In this document: in pieces, positions 1 through 6,299 of the stretch
How positions within the stretch are numbered: the first letter of the stretch is position 1
Layout of the letters: each line of letters opens with the position of its first letter
NCBI GenBank assembly: GCA_003354225.1
Contig: PIVH01000196.1
Span: 1 to 7,115 of the forward strand
From: Globobulimina sp.
Taxonomy: Eukaryota; Foraminifera; Rotaliida
Length of the DNA stretch: 7,115 nucleotides
Direction: 5' to 3'
Notes under the pieces: generated by a model
What the model was told of the DNA's origin: nothing
The model's database searches: none
Seen by the model: only the letters and a program-made list of their open reading frames with translations
Translations under genes and position numbers: made by a program

Positions 1-296
1 ATAAATTGTATTCGTTTAATAGCTGAAATATTTTGTAAATTATTCAAATCAAATCCATCATAATCAATATTTTTTTCATTTTCACGGATTTCATTATTTA
101 AATTGAACCATTTCAATGACACAATATTTAATTTATTTAATAAGAATTTATCCAAAATTTCTGTCTTATTTTCATAATTTACATCAATATCTTCTTCATT
201 CAACTCAATCTCTGTTAAATCGATTTGTTTCACAATTAATGACAAATTATTAACATAAAAATTATTAAATGCATTCAATACATTTGATTCCATCAT
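1..296 (-). CDS. Unrecognised acidic protein, N-terminal part (runs off left edge)
   Basis: Read on the minus strand, an ATG at 296-294 (followed at once by a second ATG at 293-291) opens a frame of 98 complete codons with no stop before the window edge. The product is rich in Asn, Leu, Ile, Glu and Asp, with acidic patches around residues 29-39 and 69-80, one Trp at residue 63 and no cysteine. I recognise no domain. The second ATG has A at -3 and G at +4, a good Kozak context. The same frame continues upstream to a TAA at 335-333, and beyond that to an ATG at 392-390 that begins a short hydrophobic, signal-anchor-like peptide. The true N-terminus could therefore lie there if the TAA is a mutation, a sequencing error or a read-through site. 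I tried GT-AG introns that would remove the TAA and none kept the frame. Coding status is likely but not certain, and function is unknown. Confidence 0.55.
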   Translation of the reverse strand, partial: MMESNVLNAFNNFYVNNLSLIVKQIDLTEIELNEEDIDVNYENKTEILDKFLLNKLNIVSLKWFNLNNEIRENEKNIDYDGFDLNNLQNISAIKRIQF

Positions 297-332
297 ATCT
301 TCGGATAATACTGTTGTTAATTTAGTACATTT

Positions 333-392
333 TTATATAATTAGTATTAAAATAACTATAAATGCAATAAAAACATACATTTTTTTATCCAT
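333..392 (-). other. Signal-anchor-like short ORF upstream of, and in frame with, the left-edge gene
   Basis: The minus-strand ATG at 392-390 has A at -3 and G at +4. It encodes 19 residues before TAA at 335-333: two lysines near the start, then an almost unbroken run of Phe, Ile, Val and Leu, which is the pattern of a signal peptide or signal anchor. The frame is shared with the ORF that starts at 296. AT-rich DNA easily yields Ile/Leu/Phe runs, so this may be chance. It could also be the real 5' end of that gene carrying a nonsense change, or a small upstream ORF. Confidence 0.3.
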
Positions 393-530
393 AGTTGATA
401 GAAATAATAATATACATTATAAATATATGTTTTTCGTTGTTGATTATCTTTGATTTTCTTAATCTGTTTCTCTGTGTAATATATTCGTATAATGTTGATT
501 TAAATAATTGATTATAAAAACATTGTTAAT

Positions 531-845
531 TTAACTTATAATATTTAAATTTGCATAAATCTTATTTGAAATAAAAGATTTATTATCATTTAAATCTGAA
601 TATTTATTCTCTTCATCCAATGAATTAACACATTCTGAGCAAACCATGTAAGGGTTACTTGATATGGTACGGTATTTGCATTGTTTTCTTGCAGCACAGA
701 AATAAAATTCTGTTTCATCTTTTTGATATTGTTTAAAACAGCATACACACATTGTCCATGGATATGGATACTTTACATTTAATGGTTTACCACAATAACA
801 AATGGAATTGATATTACTGAATTGTTCATGTTGTTTATTCTCCAT
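531..845 (-). CDS. Small eight-cysteine zinc-finger-like protein
   Basis: A 104-residue minus-strand ORF from ATG 845-843 to TAA 533-531. The start has A at -3 and G at +4, a strong context. Cysteines fall in pairs: C16/C18, C33/C36 (with C35 between), C50/C56 and C69/C72. Aromatic residues lie between the pairs, and a polar, Asn-rich tail follows residue 75. Four spaced Cys pairs are typical of a two-zinc treble-clef or cross-brace module (RING, ZZ, PHD or C1 type). The His ligands usual in those families are not obvious, so I cannot assign a subfamily. There is no signal peptide or membrane segment, so a cytosolic or nuclear binding role is an inference. It is divergently oriented to the TMEM144-like gene, with 178 bp between the two ATGs. 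It may be complete as a single exon, or the N-terminal exon of something longer. Confidence 0.62.
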   Translation of the reverse strand: MENKQHEQFSNINSICYCGKPLNVKYPYPWTMCVCCFKQYQKDETEFYFCAARKQCKYRTISSNPYMVCSECVNSLDEENKYSDLNDNKSFISNKIYANLNIIS

Positions 846-1023
846 ATTTTCGACTGTTATTGCTGCGAACTTCTACTTATCGGTTTTATTTGGCTCAACT
901 TGCCCTATTTATTTCCAATATTTCGGGCTTGTTCTTGTTTTCTGATGGTTCGAAGTGCAAGTCAGTGAAGTCACAGTTTTGGAAATTAATGTTCAGATGC
1001 GCTTTAAGCTGCATTTACTCTGA
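846..1023. promoter_or_regulatory. Shared upstream region between divergent genes
   Basis: These 178 bp separate the start codons of the minus-strand zinc-finger ORF and the plus-strand TMEM144-like gene, so they must hold both 5' UTRs and probably both promoters. The stretch is visibly less AT-rich than the other gaps. I see no clear TATA box. An in-frame TGA at 1021-1023 lies directly before the TMEM144 ATG. The region is open on the plus strand from 860 with no ATG start, and I read that as chance. Confidence 0.45.
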
Positions 1024-2152
1024 ATGGGTTATCTCGAAGGCTTTCTAGCAGCCTTGACAGCCGCAGTAGGCTTCGGCTCAAATTACGTCCCATGCAAGCA
1101 ATATGATATGGGCGACGGGATGTACTTTCAATTTGTAATGGCTGTTGGCATTTGGTTGTTAGGCGTAAACTATTTCATACAGCAAGAACCAGAGACTGGC
1201 TATTTCCATCCCTTTGCTTTATTAGGCGGTTTTATATGGAGTGTTGGCAATGTATTAACTGTCCCAATCATCAAAATGATTGGTATGGCTTTAGGATTAT
1301 CCATATGGTCGGGTACAAATTTATTGGTTGGGTGGATACTCGGTAAATATGGCTGGTTAGGTTACGAAAAGGATGATTCTGTTAAGTCCCACCCACAAAT
1401 ATCATACACAACATCCTCCGCACCACTTTATAATAAAACAGGTGAAAATAGCATGGCTAAACTATTTGGGAGTTGTGCTCCAATTATGTTCATTATCCTT
1501 ATTTTGTTTTGTCAAACCAAACGATGATGGTGACGCCGTGCCGGATGCTGAGAAATATGGACAGTTAATACTGGCGAATGAGGCTCATATTAATGTGCAA
1601 CAAGAAGTAGTTGAGTCTGATGCCAATTGGGTGGATAAATTGTCATCGAAACAGAAACAAATATGTGGTGTATGTATGGCAGTATTTGCTGGTTTATGTT
1701 ATGGAACATGTTTCTCGCCGATACAATATTTAATAAATACAAAGCATGCACAGAATCCGAGTGATTATCCATATGGCAACATGGAAGAATATGCATTCTG
1801 TCATTATTGTGGAATCTTAATATCTGCGATTCTATATTTTGTAATCTATTGTATTTATACGAGGAATAGGCCGCAGATTAACAATGCAGCGACTATATGT
1901 TCCATGTTTTCTGGCTGTATTTGGGCTGTTGCATTTACCGGATTTTTCATAGCATTGGATTCGCAAAACTTAGGCCCCGACACTACTTTTCCAATCGTGT
2001 GTGGTACGCCGCAAATTGTTGCTTCTATTTGGGGCGTCTTATTTTTCAAAGAAGTTAAACCTGGCAAAAATATGCTTGTTTTACTGGCTGCCATATTGAT
2101 TGGAGTAACTGCGGTGGCGTGTATAGCGTCTTCCAAATTGTTCGATGCGTAA
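1024..2152 (+). CDS. TMEM144-family multi-pass membrane protein (two exons)
   Basis: Exons 1024-1380 and 1442-2152 join in phase 0 to give 355 residues, close to the usual length of about 345 for animal TMEM144. Family marks seen in sequence are FGSNYVP (17-23), the DMGDGMYFQ block (28-36), the Trp-rich IWSVGN segment with a following PIIK, the LNYLGVVL segment just after the intron, the YGTCFSPI segment near 207-213, and FKEVK near the C-terminus. About ten hydrophobic segments are present. An acidic, polar loop at roughly 145-189 divides the two halves, as expected of this drug/metabolite-transporter-like fold. Human TMEM144 is annotated as a putative carbohydrate transporter, so substrate transport is inferred from the family only. 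The start is fixed by TGA immediately upstream and by alignment to the family N-terminus. The family assignment is firm; the exact substrate is unknown. Confidence 0.93.
1381..1441 (+). other. Intron of the TMEM144-like gene (61 bp, phase 0)
   Basis: The donor is GTTAAGT and the acceptor AAAACAG. Removal joins a Ser codon to a Val codon and restores the conserved segment leading into LNYLGVVL, which otherwise lies in another frame. Alternatives that also keep frame are donor 1361 or 1343 with acceptor 1451, but they delete the conserved G-x-x-G-W-x-G stretch. Confidence 0.85.
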
Positions 2153-2295
2153 ATGATTTATGTCAATAATTATAATTGTTTATAGACTTGCTAAGTATTA
2201 TTGGATTGTCGTCTTTTTTTCCGCTCTGTGCGGTGCACGATCGAGCTAAATAACCGTCACTAATTTTCTAAGCCAGACAGTTTCAGAATAACACC
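2153..2295. promoter_or_regulatory. Short intergenic region between TMEM144-like and Rac-type genes
   Basis: These 143 bp must hold the 3' end of the first gene and the promoter of the second. An AATAAT at 2165-2170 could act as a variant polyadenylation signal. A T-run leads into an unusually GC-rich patch at 2221-2243 containing CCGC-N5-GCGG (2221-2233) and an overlapping GTGC-N3-GCAC (2228-2238). In this AT-rich context the patch may be a promoter element of the GTPase gene. Confidence 0.35.
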
Positions 2296-2915
2296 ATGCA
2301 AAACATTAAATGTGTCACAGGTAGGTTGCATTAATAGAATATGTTTAATTGTATAATAATATTATAAACCCAGTTGGTGATGGTGCAGTTGGCAAAACTT
2401 GCATGCTTATTTCCTACACCACCAATACATTTCGAGATGATGAGTATATTCCAACTGTATTCGATAACTATCAAGCAAATGTATTAGTAGATGGTGCGTT
2501 AATTAGCTTAGGTTTATGGGATACCGCAGGACAAACAGATTATGATCGATTGCGACCGTTATCCTATCCAGCAACAGATGTATTTTTAGCATGTTTTAGT
2601 ACAATATCGCAATCATCATTTCATAATGTTAAACAAAAATGGGCAACGGAAATTGTTCATAATTGTCCCAATACTCCCATCATATTAGTAGGTACAAAGA
2701 TTGATTTACGAGAAACACAACAATTTAAATATGATTCGGTTTCAACGGAACAAGGTAATAAATTATGTAAAGAAATTGATGCTGTGCAATATTGTGAATG
2801 TTCAGCATTAACACAGGATGGATTGAAAGAGGTATTTGATGCAGCGATACGAGCTGCGTTAAATCAAAAACAAAAAGGAGGGAAAAACAGCAGGAAACAA
2901 TGTCAAATATTATAA
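2296..2915 (+). CDS. Rac/Rho-family small GTPase (two exons)
   Basis: Exons 2296-2320 and 2374-2915 splice to 188 residues. The ATG sits in ACC-ATG context. Motifs in order are P-loop GDGAVGKT (10-17), switch [10 protein letters not shown] with T36, switch II WDTAGQ (57-62), TKID (116-119), the ECSAL G5 motif (150-154), a basic tail and CaaX box CQIL (185-188). Trp57 matches Rac Trp56, which sets GEF selectivity in Rac versus Cdc42, so Rac-type is the best call. Terminal Leu predicts geranylgeranylation and membrane attachment. The family switches between GTP and GDP states to control actin and membrane dynamics. Odd points are one extra residue before switch I (RDDE for the usual PGE) and a Rho insert region about seven residues shorter than in Rac1. 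All catalytic residues are intact, including Gln62. Identification is firm; the exact orthologue is unknown. Confidence 0.96.
2321..2373 (+). other. Intron of the Rac-type gene (53 bp, phase 1)
   Basis: The donor is GTAGGT and the acceptor ACCCAG. It splits the codon for Val9, just ahead of the P-loop. Removing it joins MQNIKCVT to VGDGAVGKT, exactly the Rac N-terminus. The intron contains in-frame stops, so retention would block translation. It leaves a first coding exon of only 25 nt. Confidence 0.95.
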
Positions 2916-2937
2916 AAACAGTATACGTACAAACATT

Positions 2938-2986
2938 AATAAATAGTAACTACATAAATAACACAAATATTGTTTGGTGGAATAAA
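2938..2986 (+). terminator. Candidate polyadenylation signals after the Rac-type gene
   Basis: Two AATAAA hexamers lie at 2938-2943 and 2981-2986, 23 and 66 nt after the stop codon. Either could direct 3' end formation of the GTPase transcript. In AT-rich DNA such hexamers occur by chance, so only position supports them. Confidence 0.45.
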
Positions 2987-3256
2987 TGCAAAATATATTT
3001 GGTAGCGTATAATTATGTGTTGTATACTTCACAATGTGTTATTGTTAGTTAACGTGTGTTGTGAAAACAATTATATGTTCTCAGTGATTTGCATTTTTTT
3101 TGCAGATGTAACATGGTTATTATCCAACCAAACAAAAAAGGACATAATATATTTGTTGTTCTTGTGTTTCCCATTTTTTTGACGTTTCAATTGTGCATTT
3201 TAAAGTTCTTATTGTTCTCATTCTTATTTTTTCAACTTGTTTTTTGTTGAACCATG

Positions 3257-3454
3257 AAACCAGAGTGCAAGGACTGCTTCAAACTAAACGATGAGTGTTG
3301 ATACATCTTTTTCACTTTGCAAATGTACAGTTTGTATTCACTTTGCAAACCCAATGCAAAGAAACAAAATATCGACCAGAGGGGGACTAGCACAGTATTC
3401 AGTAGTTCCCCACTGCTTAAAAAAGAAAAAAAAAAGAGTTGAGTACTCTGGTTT
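3257..3454. repeat. 10-bp inverted repeat bounding a 198-bp segment
   Basis: AAACCAGAGT at 3257-3266 has an exact inverted copy, ACTCTGGTTT, at 3445-3454. TTGAAC occurs near the outer edge of both arms (3247-3252 and 3453-3458, the right copy overlapping the arm by two bases). This could be a degenerate MITE-like relic or chance. No transposase or second copy is visible. Confidence 0.25.
3311..3349. repeat. 13-bp direct repeat, two copies
   Basis: TTCACTTTGCAAA occurs exactly at 3311-3323 and 3337-3349, with a 26-bp period. Its core, TTTGCAAA, is an 8-bp palindrome. Paired palindromic sites about 140 bp upstream of a start codon could be a factor-binding pair, but they also lie inside a weak ORF. 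Confidence 0.4.
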
Positions 3455-3488
3455 GAACGATATTAAGGAACAATATTAATTGTATCCT

Positions 3489-4973
3489 ATGAAGAGAGTA
3501 TATCCATTTCGATCAATATCCAATATTAACCAATCTATTAACAGTGATCATGAACCGCTAAAGAAACGTCAAAGATTACAAACATTAATGGCAAATATAT
3601 ATCGTTTACCAAAAGTAACGACCTATAATATACGCAAAAATAAAGACATTTCGGATAAAAACATAAATCCATTGATAAACATACATAAAACACTTTGTGT
3701 TCAGAAAGTAATCGAAGAATTACGTTTATATTCAAAAATAAAGAAATTTTGCATTGGCACAGAAAGCAAAAATTCAAAAAAAATATATATTACATCGCAA
3801 TCGCCAACGACTGGTTTATGCAGCACACATATTGACGAAGTATGTATTTATCTGTATATTGCGAAATGTTATGTTCTTAAAAAACATTTTAAAAAAAAAC
3901 GTTCTTTTTGCAATTGCAATTTAAGGGAATATTATCAAAAACTAAACACTGTCAATTACCCGCACTTTCATTTTGTTTAATGAATTATCAATGTGATTGT
4001 AATCATACTCGACATATTCCCAACGGCATAAATGAAGGGTTTACAATTCCTGATCAATGGAAAGCATATGTATTAAATTCAAATTTCCCATCAACTATGA
4101 TTTCTGTCGAAATAAATAATGAAATTATTGGATATTTTTTTATTAAAACAGCAGCTCCCTCGAATCTAAAAAGAATGGCTCAGCCGTCTACATTTTCAGT
4201 TACGTCCATGTACATTTGCTTAATTTGTGAATTATATTTGATACCGTCTCTGTTGTCGATTATTGCATAGCAATTTAGAATGAGTATATCTCAATGCATT
4301 AAATTAAAAAGTAAAACTAATAAATATGGAAATGTAGAAATATTTGTTGATTCAATAACAAATAATAAAGAATTTGCAGTTGGAGTTGGTTATTATTTTA
4401 ATGGACGTGGTAAGGATATATTAGATGTAATTTGTTGTATTACAAATGTAAATGATACGCGGTTTCGAATCTCTGTGGATGAGACTGGTATGTACATTAT
4501 GTATATTGTATACAATGCATTTATGCACAATACATATATAAAAACAATTTCCCGCAGAGGCAGTAGAAAGTATACGATTTAAAATGTATATGGAGCAATC
4601 TACGAAAGAGATGATATTATTTGAATATGCTGATTGTGCGAAGAACATTAATGCAAATATTAATAGGACACAATTACAGTTAAATAATAATATAAAAACA
4701 CCAATAATAAAACCGGTCCACGCAGCTGCCTATCAACATATTGCTCGTCCTTTAATACCAACACAATATATTTCTGTTCAATGTCTTCCAATTAATCCGC
4801 AAATGTTTTATTTTCCACATGTTCAACCTGCGAATGTTATATATTCATCAAACGCACATAATGGACAAATGCGAAACCAGCAAATACGACTACAACCAAA
4901 CAATTTATTTAATTTAATTTTCAGTAATTCACCAAACAGCATATATAATTACAGCACCATTTATAGAATGTGA
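3489..4973 (+). CDS. Orphan four-exon protein, possibly nuclear
   Basis: Four open segments in shifting frames join through frame-consistent GT-AG introns: exons 3489-3839, 3926-4198, 4271-4487 and 4558-4973, giving 418 residues. I recognise no family. Residues 24-30 (LKKRQRL) resemble a nuclear localisation signal in a basic N-terminal region. Exon 2 has a Cys/His cluster (C126, C134, C140, C142, H144, H147). The central part (about 205-310) alternates hydrophobic and polar residues like a beta-rich domain and contains YYFNGRGKDILDV (249-261). The C-terminal 100 residues are rich in Asn, Gln, Pro and Tyr. A basic N-terminus, compact core and low-complexity tail suggest a transcription factor, which is inference only. 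The start is the first ATG after the in-frame TAA at 3477. The middle intron is the least certain: donor 4210 with acceptor 4278 also keeps frame. Confidence 0.6.
3840..3925 (+). other. Intron 1 of the orphan gene (86 bp, phase 0)
   Basis: A strong GTATGT donor and a TTTAAG acceptor preceded by a T-rich tract. Its length shifts the frame exactly from the first open segment into the second. Without splicing, the first frame would end at 3978-3980. Confidence 0.65.
4199..4270 (+). other. Intron 2 of the orphan gene (72 bp, phase 0)
   Basis: Donor GTTACG, acceptor GCATAG. Removal deletes the in-frame TAG at 4268-4270 and joins two segments that share a frame. A 69-bp alternative (4210-4278, GTACAT to TTTAG) also works. 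This is the weakest of the three junctions. Confidence 0.5.
4488..4557 (+). other. Intron 3 of the orphan gene (70 bp, phase 1)
   Basis: Donor GTATGT and acceptor TTTCCCGCAG, the best splice pair in this gene. Removal makes a Glu codon across the junction and moves into the frame of the long final exon, which is open upstream of its own first ATG. Confidence 0.75.
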
Positions 4974-5196
4974 TAATTGTAAAAAAATGTCTATCTGTAT
5001 TCTAATTTTTATATTCAATTTTGCAAAAAAATCAATAATGTTTTAGTAAAAAAGGAATGCTAAAATACTAGTACTACTATATCTATTTTTATTATTCATA
5101 TTTCATATTATTTTGTATATATTTGTGCCCGCAAAAAAACACTGTACCAATTCATGATGATTTGAATCACATTTACATACAAATTCAGTATTTCTG

Positions 5197-5228
5197 GATG
5201 ATTTCTTAATAATTATTTATAAATCATC
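5197..5228 (+). repeat. 8-bp inverted repeat with 16-nt loop
   Basis: GATGATTT (5197-5204) pairs with AAATCATC (5221-5228). Another GATGATTT lies at 5156-5163 and could compete for the same partner. The loop is pure A/T apart from one C. This is weak, since short A/T-heavy stems are common in such DNA. Confidence 0.3.
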
Positions 5229-5340
5229 TATGCACTGTTTGAATTTATATAATTCTTTGTTTTTATGCTTTAATTGTTTTTTATTGGGTTTGTATTGATA
5301 CGATATTTATTTTTGTGTTTTGTTTTTTGTTTATTCCTTT

Positions 5341-5419
5341 GATGACTGGATCTCAAAAAATGTTTTGAATCTACGCTCTAGAATTTGTATGTTTGTTTAA
5401 AATCTGCGATCTAGTCATC
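5341..5419 (+). repeat. 12-bp inverted repeat enclosing a 55-nt loop; possible structured RNA
   Basis: GATGACTGGATC (5341-5352) pairs with GATCTAGTCATC (5408-5419) in all 12 positions if one G-U pair is allowed. Inside the loop, TCAAAA and TTTTGA can form a second small hairpin just after the 5' arm. I checked for tRNA: the span is about the right size, but there is no A-box, no B-box (GGTTCGA-like) and no anticodon arm. TGATGA at the 5' arm resembles a C box, but no matching D box (CTGA) lies at the 3' arm. It may be a cis-acting DNA or RNA element. Confidence 0.35.
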
Positions 5420-5620
5420 CTTTTATTTATTTTGTACACTTACTCAATATCGCGGTTCTGACAAATATGATAATTTTGTTTAGGCGCACAACAATATATA
5501 TGTAAACCAGACGCGCGGGTAACCCCTAATATGATTTAAAATTATACATCTGATCTGAATATGTGTATATTTATAATAAAATAACTCCGAGATATATTAA
5601 AAGCTTCATACTTGTAGGTC

Positions 5621-5821
5621 ATGGTGATTTTTTTAAAAAAGTTTCTACACAAAAATGTCGATAAAAACATGGCTTATAAAACGTCAATTGAGAAAAAAGG
5701 TAGGGTTGATATGCGCATTCATTTGGGGGTTTATCGCAGTGATGTTAACAAGTATTGCATTATTATTGGATGCATTGACAGATTTATCCGGATCAGACTG
5801 TGGATGGGAAAAGATTGGTGA
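5621..5821 (+). promoter_or_regulatory. Upstream ORF overlapping the tetraspan start
   Basis: An ATG at 5621, with G at -3 and G at +4, lies 34 nt before the tetraspan ATG in a different frame and stays open for 66 codons into that gene. If it is in the mature leader it would compete with the main start. The encoded peptide looks non-native, so the only proposed role is translational control. Confidence 0.25.
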
Positions 5822-6188
5822 TGTTAAGTATAATGATTTATGTGCCGCAGATGACAGTGCATGTTCGACAGAAAATGCTGGTAAATTATGGTTGTCATTT
5901 GAGATTTTAAGCATTGCATTGGCCATCGGAGCTTGTGTATTGATTGCGGTAAAAAAGCAATTTGTTAAATACTTATTTCTTTTATGCGGTATATTATGTT
6001 TATGCGGTACCATTTCATGGGTGTCAAATAATCCAATTTGTTATTCCAAGTCTTTACCGAACAGATCATTGGGATCATCACCAATTATTGCAATTTGTTG
6101 TGGATTCGTATATTTTATTGCTGCGATATGCTCATCTGTAAGACGAGAAAAAGGGGGTTATACTGTACTTCCATCTGCCTCAAAATAA
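5655..6188 (+). CDS. Four-TM claudin/PMP22-like tetraspan membrane protein
   Basis: A single-exon ORF of 177 residues from ATG in AAAA-ATG context. A short, strongly basic cytosolic N-terminus (K4 to K15) precedes TM1 (about 16-38). The 40-residue first outside loop has C49, W51, C63 and C70. TM2 (79-99), TM3 (104-123), a short second loop with C129, TM4 (143-162) and a basic tail ending YTVLPSASK follow. One larger Cys-containing first loop between TM1 and TM2 matches the topology of the claudin/PMP22/EMP superfamily, including a Trp before a Cys pair. The exact W-GLW-C-C signature is not fully present, so it could be an unrelated four-TM family. A plasma-membrane role is inferred. AATAAA hexamers overlap the stop codon, and the next gene begins 111 bp downstream in the same frame. 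Confidence 0.75.
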   Translation: MSIKTWLIKRQLRKKVGLICAFIWGFIAVMLTSIALLLDALTDLSGSDCGWEKIGDVKYNDLCAADDSACSTENAGKLWLSFEILSIALAIGACVLIAVKKQFVKYLFLLCGILCLCGTISWVSNNPICYSKSLPNRSLGSSPIIAICCGFVYFIAAICSSVRREKGGYTVLPSASK

Positions 6189-6193
6189 ATAAA
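6184..6193 (+). terminator. Overlapping AATAAA signals at the tetraspan stop codon
   Basis: Two AATAAA hexamers (6184-6189 and 6188-6193) overlap or directly follow the TAA at 6186-6188. If used, cleavage would fall around 6200-6220 and leave under 100 bp for the promoter and leader of the next gene. Confidence 0.45.
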
Positions 6194-6299
6194 AACTAAT
6201 ATACTGTACAAAGTGTACTTCCATAAATTTACTCTTAATATAGTTGGACTGAGACTTAAGTTCACTAACAAAAACTTTCCACCCTCGACATACAAGCGA

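Larger units (their letters stand above)
2987..3488. other. Intergenic region with small repeats and weak ORFs
   Basis: No convincing gene lies here. A polypyrimidine tract ending TGCAG at 3096-3105 looks like a splice acceptor and may mark a 5' UTR intron of the downstream gene. After it, a 45-codon ORF (3113-3250) encodes mostly Phe/Leu, as any T-rich DNA would. An ATG ORF at 3291-3479 (62 codons) contains a C-x-C-x2-C group and a Lys run from an A-tract. It ends at TAA, 9 nt before the ATG of the next gene and in the same frame. A 13-bp direct repeat and a 10-bp inverted repeat are listed separately. Confidence 0.4.
4974..5654. other. AT-rich gap without a recognisable gene
   Basis: No long ORF, tRNA or rRNA is visible. 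The left part holds A- and T-runs consistent with the 3' UTR of the orphan gene, though no AATAAA stands out near its stop. Two inverted repeats at 5197-5228 and 5341-5419 could form hairpins. A short GC-rich island lies around 5511-5526. The right end must hold the promoter and leader of the tetraspan gene, with TATA-like AT stretches near 5565-5580. Confidence 0.5.

Noticed and set aside
860-1048. Plus-strand 62-codon ORF before the TMEM144-like gene
   Set aside because: It begins with TTG rather than ATG, lies in the divergent upstream region and runs into the real gene in another frame.
1152-1346. Plus-strand 64-codon ORF inside exon 1 of the TMEM144-like gene
   Set aside because: It overlaps conserved family coding sequence in another frame.
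1590-2136. Antisense ORFs of 68 and 93 codons opposite the TMEM144-like gene
   Set aside because: They mirror the strongly conserved plus-strand coding sequence and have no recognisable features of their own.
3113-3250. Small hydrophobic 45-residue ORF after a splice-acceptor-like tract
   Set aside because: The T-rich DNA produces Phe/Leu runs by composition alone, and nothing else supports translation.
3538-3777. Minus-strand 79-codon ORF
   Set aside because: It lies opposite exon 1 of the spliced orphan gene, and its Phe/Leu/Cys-rich translation is typical of antisense AT-rich DNA.
5341-5420. tRNA or box C/D snoRNA
   Set aside because: There is a 7-bp acceptor-like stem of suitable span, but no A-box, B-box or anticodon arm. 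TGATGA is present without a paired CTGA near the 3' arm.
5684-6013. Minus-strand 109-codon ORF
   Set aside because: It is the shadow of the four-TM protein, whose membrane segments and loop cysteines make the plus strand the coding one.
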